Positions 8,821 to 18,035 of a stretch of DNA of 20,665 nt are shown here, in pieces. The translations under genes and the position numbers were made by a program. Position 1 is the stretch's first letter. Each line of letters opens with the position of its first letter. The stretch comes from Echinococcus granulosus (taxonomy: Eukaryota; Platyhelminthes; Cestoda; Cyclophyllidea; Taeniidae): positions 111,459 through 132,123 of the forward strand of contig NW_020170472.1 of assembly GCF_000524195.1 (NCBI RefSeq). Reading direction: 5' to 3'. Under the pieces are notes generated by a model. That model did no database searches. It was not told the origin of the DNA and saw only the letters and a list, made by a program, of their open reading frames with translations.

Positions 8821-8949
8821 AATTATGACTTTTTGCAACTTCATGAGAGCTCAGAAGGCCATAATTTTTCTTATATCTTTTTTTCCAGACATTTTAATAA
8901 TACACTGCAGTTTGGATGTCTTAAAAAAGGACTGAGGACGAATTCTTGA
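8821..8949 (+). CDS. Candidate terminal exon (42 codons)
   Basis: A strong acceptor, TCTTTTTTTCAG ending at 8820, is followed by a frame opening NYDFLQLHESSEGHNFSYIF and closing at TGA 8947-8949. A second acceptor (TTTTTTTCCAG) ends at 8889. An alternative frame is open to 8935. No upstream donor in matching phase could be fixed. Just upstream, GGAGGC/GCCTCC (8764-8769 with 8773-8778, 3-nt loop) can form a tight hairpin. Confidence 0.15.
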   Translation, partial: NYDFLQLHESSEGHNFSYIFFSRHFNNTLQFGCLKKGLRTNS

Positions 8950-9078
8950 GAGTGTGAAGGAAATCATTGTAATATGCTGAGACTTTCAAGACAAAAGGGG
9001 TGTATCCTAACGTATAACAAAATAGAGGAAAAATCAAACTCTCTAAACGAAAAACATCGACTTTCAATAAGAATTCCA

Positions 9079-9376
9079 GAATTAATTATTAATTCACGGT
9101 TAACAATTTTGCGTTCAACGAAATGCTAGATTAGTTAGCCAACCAATCTCCTCACTCAGTTTAATTTATAGTGCAAAACGATTCTTAAAAAATGAACGAG
9201 ATTAGATCGTCTTAATTTAATTAATAATGAAGGAGACTGTTAAATTTTCCAACTGATGTAGCAAACGGTCCACATTTTGGACCTGTGAATGGCCTTCAAA
9301 TGGCATATCTTTGGAAAAAATATTCCTGTTTTGTCTGTATTCTTCGTAGTGAGGTCCAAAATAAGATCATCTTAAT
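9079..9376. repeat. Cluster of short inverted and direct repeats, possible decayed small element
   Basis: It contains GAATTAAT/ATTAATTC (9079-9086 with 9088-9095), GGTCCA/TGGACC (9267-9272 with 9278-9283) and an 11-bp perfect inverted repeat ATTTTGGACCT/AGGTCCAAAAT (9274-9284 with 9352-9362). AGATCGTCTTAAT (9204-9216) recurs as AGATCATCTTAAT (9364-9376). No protein is encoded. The arrangement could be the remnant of a MITE-like element, but I could not define terminal repeats with target duplications. Confidence 0.25.
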
Positions 9377-11327
9377 AAATTGTGCAAATTCACTTGATTA
9401 AAAAATTAAGATACTTCACAAATTTTTCAAGGTTGTTTATTTTCGGGTCTAATGACCAGGTAGTTATTCGGTGGTTACAGTCATGCTCACTTAATGGTTA
9501 ATCATACGTCAACTATCCCATAAAGAAGGGGTAAGTAAGAGCAAAATATTTAAGCATTTTTGAGGGCGCTATTTGGGAAAACTGAAATGGTGGTGTTGTT
9601 CTGGGTTGAAGGCATTCCCAGCAGACGTCTATAAATTCGACCTTTTATGAAACGTATTTCTTAGTAAAAATCAGGAGAAATCGGGTCTGAGGTCTTTATT
9701 CTACTTCCTAAGTAGCTATTGCATTTCACAAATCCTTTCTGATGCCAGAAAAATGCGTTACTTGCTAAAAATTTAAGAGGAATGCGGAGAATGAGACAAC
9801 ATCTTCTCCACTCCATCTCTACCCTAAGATGCCAACCTCAAGAGCAAGTTCTACGCCTTCCTGTAAGAATGGGACTGGTTTCAAACTTAGCATCTAGTCC
9901 AGGATTTTTAACAGCAGGCCCCTTTGCATGCCTTCAAGTGACACTGGACTTTAGTCTTTATAAAATTATCGGATTATGATTGAAGAAATTCGTCAATGTA
10001 TAAGATGGTAGAAACTGATATCCTTTTGGCTAACATCTGCCTGGCTTTCATAACTTCTTCAGCAAATACAAGTGTAAACGTCCTTCAATGCAATGCATCC
10101 ATTTCTACGTAATGCACAGCTAGAATCAAGGAAACATAAGTAATTTTTTAACGATACTTTGCATTACTACCGCATCCTCTGTGAGGGCCACGCAGCACCG
10201 ACTAAGTTGAGCTACCGGATTTTATCTAATAAAACAGTCGTAAATCCTTTTTGCTAATTAAACCTGATCTTTTTCTCTCTCATTCGCTTGTTTTCTATTT
10301 TTTTATAATTTTCTAACTAAATTTGGAACCTAATTTTTGTAACAACTTAAAAGGCAAGCTAAAGAAAGGGGATTATGACCTCGGGGCATTTTTACTACCA
10401 AAGTGAGTTGTGAATAGTGTAGAACAAGAATAGTAACTCCTAATAAAGCATCTACAGCTAAGAAAAAAAGCCTCTGCAAACAAAGGTTAAAAGCCGTCTC
10501 CATTGTCTGGATGTAGGCGACCGTATGGATTCCATGGCATTTGAAAAAGGGAAAAAGGTGGTATAAGGTAGACCTCATTGGTAGAATTCTAGGTGGGTTA
10601 CGTTACCTCAAACAAAATAACAAAGTGGTGACAAGAGTGAGGAATGAAGTTGCAATCACAACTCCCCAATGTTTGTTGGTAACTAGGACGGCAAGAATAA
10701 AATGTTTCTGTTCACTTTATTTTGTTCCTATAAAGACTTCCGATTGGAGGATCCCCTGTTTAAAGTTTAGGCAAAAAAGGCTTGAACTCGTGTTTTTTAA
10801 AGAAATGGTCGACATTTGTATGTAATGTGAAGATGGTAAAACTCAATTCTCATAAGACTATCTTTATATCAAGAATCTGGCGGAAAGACATGTGTGGTCA
10901 GGTGTACTAAGGCACTTGTTTTATGAATCAGGATTCTCATACCCAACAGAAGGGCTGTAGTAAAAGACTTCTCTGTAGGTTTTCTCATTTTTTCCGCGAG
11001 TTCATAGTAAAAGCAAATTAACTTCTGACACTAGGTCATCAAAAAACAAAAAACCATACTAGTGTCTCATTTAAATTTTTGATGTTAAAAGGTGAGTCTT
11101 TGATTTTGACTTTTGTCTTGATAAGCCATTGCTCAATCTTTGAACCTATCATGATGGTTGTTTTTTAAAATAAGTATTAATTACGAAGGACTTTGTTCCT
11201 GATAGCTTAATACTTTGTTGGTAGATTATTTTAGTGGTTTAATAATTTAAGCAGATATTTTAAATAAGGATTTTATGAAAGGTGCTTGGAGTGTCTAACC
11301 ATTACCAAACTTCTAATTGAGCATGAA
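9377..11327. other. Non-coding stretch with only weak open frames
   Basis: A 65-codon ATG frame lies at 9782-9979 (+), with an internal CCT/GTAAGA donor-like site near 9861. On the minus strand 10330-10578 encodes a hydrophobic 82-residue frame (FFLAVDALLGVTILVLHYSQ in its middle), with a pyrimidine-rich acceptor-like TTTTTTTCTTAG inside it. A 94-codon frame overlaps at 10541-10825 (+). None has features beyond chance expectation. Confidence 0.4.
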
Positions 11328-11406
11328 GGGATGGATGGATGAGTAGATAGATTAATGGATAGAGGATAGGCGTATGGGTGCAAGGCCTGCAAAAGATAGA
11401 TGGATA
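11328..11406. repeat. Degenerate GATG/GATA tetranucleotide microsatellite
   Basis: GGATGGATGGATGAG, then TAGATAGATTAATGGATAG, and finally AGATAGATGGATA make a decayed tetranucleotide array of mixed GATG and GATA units, interrupted by about 25 nt of unrelated sequence near 11370-11394. It is the clearest simple repeat in the window and looks old. Confidence 0.6.
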
Positions 11407-12664
11407 CAGGGTGGCTAGGTGATAAAAAAGGTGGTTGTTTTAAGCAATGAAAATCACAATCCTGTCAGATAAATAAGAACCACACTGTCCTATATCGGTT
11501 TTTAAGTAAAAAATTTAGACTTACCTTTAGAGTTAGGTGTAAAAGTCGAAAACTAAGACATGATAAATCACTTTGCAGTGATGCACTTTCGCCTAGCTAA
11601 ATGACCTGCTTGATGTATCTTTAGCTTTGGGACCACTAAATGCGTTCAACGTAAATCTTCTTCAAACCAGTAGTATGACCCTTTATACCTCCAGGGAAGA
11701 CCCGAGGTCCTACAGAGCCCACCATCTTGTCCCACCTTAAACCAAAGTCACAGTATAGAGGAATAAAGACTTAAAGAATACTTGCTAATAAGGACAGCAA
11801 AGGTGGTGTTTTCGTCGCCTGGTAACAGTCAGAAAGGTGTAACAACAGCACTAAGGGAAAACACTTAACACGACTTTCCCATTGTCAATCACCTGAGAAG
11901 ATAGTAGGAGGGGACAACTTGTAAGTAGGCACTTTTCCCTCGCAAGCAATCTTCCACTCTTCTGGTGTTGCAAGTGTCACTTAATCTTCGAGCTTTAATT
12001 GTCCCGTCACAAAGTAAAAGGAAGTAGAAATATTTGTTCCCCTTAATATAAGGATAAAAAAGTAGTCTGCAAATAAATTTATGCGGATTTAAATAAAGTG
12101 CTATAAATTAAGAAGGAATAAAATCAGTAAGATGGCTAAAAAGAAAAAGCCCCCGTGATTGGATGCAAAATGAGTCGGTTAGAGGCAGATACACAAGTTT
12201 TCATGTTAATGTCTTCGTTGACGCCCTATCTGACGACCTCTGGAAATATTTAAACTCCTCCATCTATCCCATTTCGACGCCTTGATGATGGGTTTAATTC
12301 GTGCAGAAGTGTTATCAGGTAATGGCGAATAAATCTGGGGCGAGTAATACAGGGACATGACAGGAGAACAGTCAAAAGTTGTTTATCTTTTAGTGCCTTG
12401 AAATAAACTAGATAATAATGAAAGAACTCGCCATAGAATATCGTCCAGCCCTGAGGATTTAAAGGTGGGAATAATAACATTGTGGTCCGTGGAGCTATCC
12501 ATTTAAGTCAACGAAAATTATGAGACTTTATCTTGCTTTGGTTCATGGCATTCATCTGTGGCTGGTGTATAATGAGTAAACCCGTGAACCAAACACAGAA
12601 TTTTAAGGTGTCTCGTCCATTCTGACAGCCTTTTACCTCTTCTAAGCATTGATAGTAAACATAC
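11407..12664. other. Non-coding stretch, no gene recognised
   Basis: An ATG in good context at 12132 (AAGATGG) encodes only MAKKKKPP before TGA at 12156-12158, with a weak GTGATT donor inside the seventh and eighth codons. On the minus strand 12250-12480 encodes a 76-residue ATG frame beginning MLLFPPLNPQGWTIFYGEFF, unassigned. TTGTAAGTAGG at about 11920 is an isolated donor-like site. Confidence 0.4.
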
Positions 12665-12745
12665 CTCCATACCGCTGAGTGCTACTGCGTCTTCAAAAGG
12701 TGTTCAGAGTGATGCAGTACCATTCTACACCGATTTCATTGATTC
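12665..12745 (-). other. Candidate non-coding exon on the minus strand (81 nt)
   Basis: On the minus strand a long pyrimidine tract ending CTTCCTTTGCAG is followed by 81 nt and then ATGGAG/GTATGT, a good donor. All three frames of the 81 nt contain a stop, so it cannot be an ordinary internal coding exon. It could be a UTR or long non-coding RNA exon, a cryptic exon, or chance pairing of two good sites. Confidence 0.25.
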
Positions 12746-13090
12746 CTGCAAAGGAAGGAGAACAAGGAGAAAAATTTAATTGTTTATCCAGCATAAATCT
12801 TTGACCTCTATATAATCCCATTCACCGCTCAAAATAAAGTGTCTTTTCTAGCCAGTCTTTTAGATCCTGAGACCTGATACCAAAGATTGCAGAAAAGACT
12901 CCAAAAATGTGACAATGACTCGCGTTATAGTCAGCCGCTGCAACAAATATATTTGACTAAACACTTGAGACTTGACTTGCAAATGCTGAAACGTGGTTCC
13001 CTTTGACAAGTCAGAGCCCATTCCCACATTTTTGTCAAATTTCACTCGTTTTCAGTTGCTTTGAAATTCAACGTGGATTGCTTTCTTTAA
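12746..13090. other. Non-coding stretch
   Basis: Only the pyrimidine tract of the minus-strand acceptor (about 12746-12778) and a 61-codon minus-strand frame of ordinary composition (12860-13045) are present. Confidence 0.4.
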
Positions 13091-13486
13091 AGGAGCCTTT
13101 TCAGCGATATTTTCTTTTGGAGATCTCAAGTGATTCAGCCTGGTTGCAAATACATTGAATCGTGGTTGTTTCCGCGTACTTTCCGATCAGGATAAGTAAC
13201 CGCAGAAATACCACTTTGTTCAGCCTGGAGCATAAGAATTGGTGTCGCAGTGCTTAAATTACAGACAATTCAGGGCTTAGTTTATACCACTCCAGCATTG
13301 GTTGAAGCACATGAAACTTCAGGAGGCAAAAGTTGGGCGAACACAAGCCAGGATTTTGGAGACTCTACTGCAAATTCTCAGCGCCCGGCTCTAGTCGTAA
13401 CCTCCCAGTCCGTTGGCTTCATTGCCAACAGTATCAGTGAGTTCCACCACGACTCGGGTGGCAATTCTACACTCCTTCCGGCTTAG
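13091..13486 (+). pseudogene. Coding-like island, one frame broken by a single stop
   Basis: One frame is open over 13091-13192 (RSLFSDIFFWRSQVIQPGCK, then YIESWLFPRTFRSG). It meets a TAA at 13193-13195 and is open again from 13196 to a TAG at 13484-13486. The second part includes WSIRIGVAVLKLQTIQGLVY, then ALVEAHETSGGKSWANTSQD. Acceptor-like sites end at 13104 (CCTTTTCAG) and 13223 (TTTGTTCAG). An exon starting at 13224 would avoid the stop. The stretch 13290-13480 is clearly GC-richer than its flanks and has several CpG sites. It could be a terminal exon, a decayed coding copy or chance. No family is recognised, and a 130-codon frame with one stop is not rare in 20 kb. Confidence 0.25.
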
Positions 13487-13565
13487 TAGGTATAAGGCCA
13501 TGAGTTCGCTGACAGTGAAGAAGAGTAAAAGTTCGAATTCGACAGTGAAGGCTCAGAACGGCTGA
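13401..13565 (+). CDS. Overlapping Ser/Thr-rich open frame (54 codons)
   Basis: A second frame is open from just after a TAA at 13398-13400 to TGA 13563-13565. It begins PPSPLASLPTVSVSSTTTRV and ends with a basic tail SSLTVKKSKSSNSTVKAQNG that contains a small internal duplication. A possible acceptor (CCTCCCAG ending at 13408) would start it in frame. An internal ATG at 13500 has G at -3. It overlaps the frame ending at 13486, so at most one of the two is likely real in the overlap. Confidence 0.22.
   Translation, partial: PPSPLASLPTVSVSSTTTRVAILHSFRLSRYKAMSSLTVKKSKSSNSTVKAQNG
13503..13550. repeat. Imperfect tandem duplication with a 3-nt length difference
   Basis: AGTTCGCTGACAGTGAAG (13503-13520) is repeated as AGTTCG, then AATTC, then GACAGTGAAG (13530-13550). 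The exact GACAGTGAAG cores are 30 nt apart. The copies differ by three bases, one codon in the overlapping frame. The second copy includes the 10-bp palindrome TCGAATTCGA at 13533-13542. Confidence 0.45.
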
Positions 13566-14097
13566 ATCTAGAAAGCGTACGTCTTGATCCTTTCTAGGGC
13601 TTTAAGCTATGTGAACATTGAAAAATTGTCATTACTGCTCAGGCTGTGTTATTACCGCCCACCTACGTGACCTGTGCAGAAAGGGTTAATTGTCACTGCA
13701 AACTAGCCCAAATACCTCATCCTCAACCACGGTTCAAGGTCGTCTACCGACTCCAAAACTAGCAGTAACCTTCTGAAGTATGACCGAGCAGAAACCCCTT
13801 TTTAGAAAAAAATAAGGTGGCGATATCTGTAGTAAGTCAGTTCATAAATTCTTCATCTAGTTATTCTGATGCAACCATTCTCATTTCAAGTTTTTTTCTG
13901 GATGTGTCCATTCCTCCATCCTAAAAGTATTTATTCTAGATTCATTTGGCTATTGTGAAGCTATCCACTTTCTCCATAATTAATCACTCACCCTAGATCA
14001 GTTTCTGCACTTAATTTAAATTCATGATTTTAAATCTCTGCCATCTCTCCTGGCTTAATCCACCCATCCTGCACTAATTTATTCAAAATTTTTCTAC
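13566..14097. other. Non-coding, ending in a degenerate CATC/ATTC pyrimidine-rich tract
   Basis: From about 13850 to 14090 the + strand is rich in short ATTC, CATC and ATCC words without clear periodicity, which suggests an old decayed simple repeat. No open frame of note is present. Confidence 0.35.
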
Positions 14098-14151
14098 AAA
14101 GGCACTATGGACGGAAGAGAGGTTCTCAGTGCCGACCCGGCAGGAGCCTTT
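14098..14151. other. Potential structured segment with nested stems
   Basis: GGCACT pairs with AGTGCC (14101-14106 with 14128-14133) and stacks on GAGA/TCTC (14117-14120 with 14124-14127), leaving a 10-nt bulge. GCCG/CGGC (14131-14134 with 14138-14141) and an outer AAAGGC/GCCTTT (14098-14103 with 14146-14151) compete with it. The segment is GC-richer than its flanks. Confidence 0.3.
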
Positions 14152-14227
14152 AGTAGTGCTGCATGGTAACCAGAAGTGGTGTGAGATTAAGATGATGGCT
14201 AATGAAGGGCTGACAGCATCCTTGTCG

Positions 14228-14244
14228 GATAGACGCGGTCTATC
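14228..14244. other. Perfect 7-bp hairpin GATAGAC/GTCTATC
   Basis: GATAGAC and GTCTATC are separated by GCG. No run of T follows it, so it is not a simple terminator, and its role is unknown. Confidence 0.4.
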
Positions 14245-14382
14245 TATGTAGATCAGGCATTAGAATTTCACAAATGCTAAACATTTTGAAACAATTTTAC
14301 AAAATATAGGAGACCGGATTTAAGAAGCACTTGTATGGTTCGGTATTTTCTAAAATTACTTTATCAAGAAGGTTTAAACGGT

Positions 14383-14706
14383 TCAAAATCTAGTAGAAGG
14401 AAAGTAAAATCTATGTTTTGAGGACGAGTTAATTTCTCTTTTAGCGAAAAAACAATAAATTGCCTCCAATATACTCTTAGGAGTTAAAGGTAATTTTTTT
14501 GTCAAAACAAGGAAAAAAGCCCTTAATAATAAATACCAGGCCTGAATGAATACAAGGGATAGCAGACGTACTACATGCTTCCCGCATTTAAGTAGGAAAG
14601 CCCGATATTTGATTTTGTATTGGTGAATGGTCACCAGTTTGAGTGCTTTACATTTGGAATGAATTTCTCGTAGTTCAATTGTATCAGTTAAGCTGACTTT
14701 ATCCAT
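14383..14706 (-). CDS. Unassigned minus-strand open frame (107 codons)
   Basis: From ATG at 14706 the product begins MDKVSLTDTIELREIHSKCK, has a hydrophobic segment around residues 47-68 (LLSLVFIQAWYLLLRAFFLV) and is Lys-rich and basic overall. It could encode a one-pass membrane protein, but the length is within chance expectation and no splice or promoter evidence was found. Confidence 0.13.
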   Translation of the reverse strand: MDKVSLTDTIELREIHSKCKALKLVTIHQYKIKYRAFLLKCGKHVVRLLSLVFIQAWYLLLRAFFLVLTKKLPLTPKSILEAIYCFFAKREINSSSKHRFYFPSTRF

Positions 14707-14872
14707 GACCCCATGTGATAAACCTGACGTCTACAGTCGATACAGATTCTAGGCATTTTCATTAGTTTGAGGGGAAATTTGTGCTTGATGATGAATTGAA
14801 AGACTTCTTTTATGGCAAATATATTGAATTTAAACCAAAAGTTGAATTCCAATTTTTACAAATAAAATTTTT

Positions 14873-15283
14873 TTATTTGGGATTAAGTACGGGGATGGAA
14901 GAGTAAATAAAGTAAACGGGTAGAGTAGGTGAAGCAAATCTCGCACACTTCTTGTAAAATAAGTCTGCTATGAAGTAATCCCAGCTAGACATAAGGTTGT
15001 AATTTATTGCTACTTTGCATGTTCTGTCTATTGCTATGTAAAGGCAATAATCACGCAGAGAGTTTCCACGAGCAGAACACGGAAGAGAAGGACGAAATTG
15101 TATTTTACTCCCTGTTTTGTAGTATGCGGCGGGAGGACTTGAGTCGGATAGCCAAATGAGATGGGGATATTCTTCCAAAAAAGTGACCCATCTTGACAGT
15201 TTCAAGAGCAGTACCGCTCTTCCACACCTTAGAGGTTCACTACGCAGTATGGATGGACCTCGGTTACAATTGTTGGTTATTCT
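14873..15283 (-). CDS. Unassigned minus-strand open frame (136 aa, open at the start)
   Basis: It is open from after a TGA (complement of 15284-15286) to a TAA at the complement of 14873-14875. It includes WVTFLEEYPHLIWLSDSSPP and, nearer the end, NYNLMSSWDYFIADLFYKKC. The first ATG in frame lies deep in the frame, so if real it is an exon rather than a complete gene. Composition is balanced with many aromatic residues. No domain is recognised, and this length is expected about once in a few windows by chance. Confidence 0.14.
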   Translation of the reverse strand, partial: RITNNCNRGPSILRSEPLRCGRAVLLLKLSRWVTFLEEYPHLIWLSDSSPPAAYYKTGSKIQFRPSLPCSARGNSLRDYCLYIAIDRTCKVAINYNLMSSWDYFIADLFYKKCARFASPTLPVYFIYSSIPVLNPK

Positions 15284-15286
15284 TCA

Positions 15287-16538
15287 CCACGTAGACACTT
15301 TTGTCTGCACTCCACCACACATGAAGTAGCCATAGACCTAAAGCATGCGACGAAGTAATGCCCTAAGGACTGCTGGACCGAAGTAAAAAGCCATTTTTCG
15401 TTAAAAGTCAATCAACTGGTTCGCTTTTCGGTACGCCAGTTAATCAGTCACTCATTTAGCCGGCTAACATGCAACGCACTCTTTTTTGAGCTGAAGGGGC
15501 TGAAGGACAAATTAATAGGTATTTGAGCGTATGGTCATCCATTAATTGTGTAGGCAAAACCAAGTTGCCCACCATCATTAACTTTATGTTCCCGGTTGAT
15601 GTGGAAATAATTGGAGTAATAAAACCTCAGGTTTATTTAATACCAAATATTTTTAGTTATTTTGATTAGTGGTATCACGTAAAGCTTCCTCGTGACGAAG
15701 GAATGGTACTTGTGAATGGATAGCAACCTAGAGCAATTCCTTGCCGAAGACGAATTGTCTAGATAAACGCGAGGTCCGATTTATGCCTCTAAAAACTTTT
15801 TTTGATTGGCATATTTAGCATTTAAAACAACTTTGTTATCTGATAACCAGTTTCCACACTTAGCCTCAAAGTGATAAAGTGCTGCTTTAAAATTCCAAGT
15901 TAGTATCCGTAATAGATGTTTTTAGGACTGCATTGTTAAGCATTTCGCATATAACAGCATGATTAACCAGTTAGGATTTATTTTGAATAAAACACTTTAA
16001 ATGGGCTTAGGATTCGATGAAAATAAGGCAGAAATTTCCCAGCAGAGCCTAATTTTATGCTCGAGGTGTAATGCCTTCGGCAGTTCAATTAATCTGGTAT
16101 TAGCAGTAGATGCGTGATGGTAAAATGATACATAAAAAGAGTGTCAGTACGATACTTTTTTGCAAAACCAACTTTAGGCACTAGGCTTTTCGAGTAGTCC
16201 AGCTGTATTCTGTAAGATCGATTCAACCAATCTAAAAATCTGTAAAATTTGCAAGTTTAAACTAAGGACCAATTTAACCAACCTTTTTAGAGTTGTCAAA
16301 GTGATTTAACTAGTAATTAACGAAAGACGACAAAAGGGAGCTTTATGGCTATAATGGCTGGTATCTACTTATTGTTTGTTAGTAGCGAAACACTCCTGAG
16401 ACCGCATGAAAGGAATACACTGCAATTTACTTCAGTTCTGCGGTATTAAGAGGGTTACAATCGTAATCTGCATGACATGCAGCATCATTACAGCTATAAA
16501 TTGCGACGCTTTGTGTTGATGTGCGAATTTGCATTTGA
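15287..16538. other. Non-coding stretch, no gene recognised
   Basis: A perfect 12-bp palindrome, TTAGCCGGCTAA, lies at 15456-15467. Otherwise it is AT-rich with no open frame or splice pair that I can support. Confidence 0.45.
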
Positions 16539-16784
16539 GTCGCACCGCCTTTTGACATGTATCGAGGTTGGATGCACGTATCGGTAGAAGAATGTTTTTT
16601 TACATCCAGACCTACCGCCATTTGTGTTGCTCTTGCGATTGCCTATGATAAAAAGGCGCGTGTCATTGACTTGGAGTGCAGAACGAAACGCTCACAACTG
16701 GCCTTTGACTCTATACCAGATTTAGTGTTTGCTTTATTTATACAAAATGCGGGGAAACAGTTTCAAGTCGTTACATTTCAATAG
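16539..16784 (+). CDS. Small ATG open frame (75 aa)
   Basis: The frame opens at 16539, with ATG at 16557, and ends at TAG 16782-16784. The product begins MYRGWMHVSVEECFFTSRPT, followed by a hydrophobic AICVALAIAY, and later has DSIPDLVFALFIQNAGKQFQ. A 64-residue minus-strand frame overlaps at 16427-16621. No family is recognised. Codon choice looks reasonable, but the length is ordinary. Confidence 0.15.
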   Translation, partial: VAPPFDMYRGWMHVSVEECFFTSRPTAICVALAIAYDKKARVIDLECRTKRSQLAFDSIPDLVFALFIQNAGKQFQVVTFQ

Positions 16785-16966
16785 TCATTGTGTTGCGCAA
16801 AACGGGGTTTTACCTCTAAAAAGCTTTGGTTTATCATCCCACTTTCGCCAATCATAGTTAATCGGCATACATATAAAAGAAATTCTAGTGAAATCCTCTG
16901 AAGTTTACTTACTCAAGTAGCAACAAGTAGGAAGGAATTACCATACGTCACGTCTTGATCCATAAC

Positions 16967-17036
16967 ATGATATGGTATGCTATGATATGTCATACCTGGT
17001 GCTTACCACCTCTTGAGGTACTGCCACGGTGGCGCC
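16967..17036. other. Dense cluster of short direct and inverted repeats
   Basis: ATGATATG occurs twice (16967-16974 and 16982-16989). GGTATG/CATACC (16974-16979 with 16991-16996), ACCTC/GAGGT (17008-17012 with 17015-17019) and GCCAC/GTGGC (17023-17027 with 17029-17033) follow in a row, then GGCGCC at 17031-17036. Together they could form three consecutive hairpins. Confidence 0.35.
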
Positions 17037-18035
17037 ATGTACAAGCACAAGTTCCTTCCAACACGAGTGTCTCCTGTATTCCCACGATAGTCATCGTTTT
17101 AGATATTAACAGTTTTGAAAAAATTATATTCTCTTGAATGTAGTCACTCTACCCATTAAAAGAAAAAATCTGTGTAATTTGAGCAACTCCTCATTTCATT
17201 GGGCCTATAAACCTGAATAAGAGGCAGAAAAATGCCCTGCCTCGTTGTATTACTGTCTTTTGCAGGCCCATGATTTACCCTACTGCCCCAACCATTAGGG
17301 CAACGGTCCATGCAGTAGATGGAAAATAGGATCCTGAGAAGGTGAGCCTCTTCTAAAATCCATTAAGGGTGATATATTTGGCAGATTTTAAGGCAAGGCA
17401 GTAAAATCTGCAAATTTTGGTTGATAAAGGGCGTCTTTAGTGAGCAGCAGCTGCACCTGAGCGAGGTACATAGCATGAGCATTTCACACGTCAATCATAA
17501 TTTTAAAGAAACTTTTGCTCACATGTGACTTTTGCTTGCTGCAACGGGCAATATAAAGTTATTTGTCAGGAAAAGAGTCCATATAGAATGCTCTTTACTT
17601 GTTTATGCAGCATTAAGTTTCTTTTCTTGCTGCCACCTCTAATGGCTTCTCCAACTGTTTGTGACACTTTTGTCCGTCAATTTCTCCACTATTTTGATAT
17701 ATATCTGCAATGATTCAGCCTATTGTGAAAGAGATCTTTCCCCCTTTATTGTCCAACCCACTTGGATGTCGACTTTCCTCAGAGAATCAGTGAGGGTTGT
17801 GAAATTCATCCAGTGGTGAAAAGTTGTCAGCCATATGTCACTCGATTGACACTCCAAGGAAGTAGTAGAGAAATAAGTCAATTCGTAAAATCTTCTTTTT
17901 GTTAAAAAACCTAATGAGAATGTCCGTCTTTTTTAATGAACGGTAAGCTACCCGAAAGTCTTTCCCTAGTAAAATATTTCATCTCCAGTAGCAATTGACC
18001 AGACTCAACCCTCGCCATTTCCCTACCTGTCCCAG
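17037..18035. other. Non-coding stretch with one isolated acceptor
   Basis: A strong acceptor-like CTTTTGCAG ends at 17265 and is followed by a short open frame, PMIYPTAPTIRATVHAVDGK, before a TAG. No donor of good quality follows. A 62-codon frame at 17525-17713 (+) is of ordinary composition. Confidence 0.35.

Noticed and set aside
12132..12158. ATG in strong context encoding MAKKKKPP
   Set aside because: The frame stops after eight codons, and the only way to extend it is a weak GTGATT donor with no identified partner exon.
13525..13550. GTTCGAATTC, resembling the T loop of a tRNA
   Set aside because: It belongs to a palindrome inside the tandem duplication, and no cloverleaf can be drawn.
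16427..16784. Overlapping open frames on both strands as a sense-antisense pair
   Set aside because: Both are short and of chance length. The minus frame has no start context, splice site or motif; only the plus frame was kept, at low confidence.
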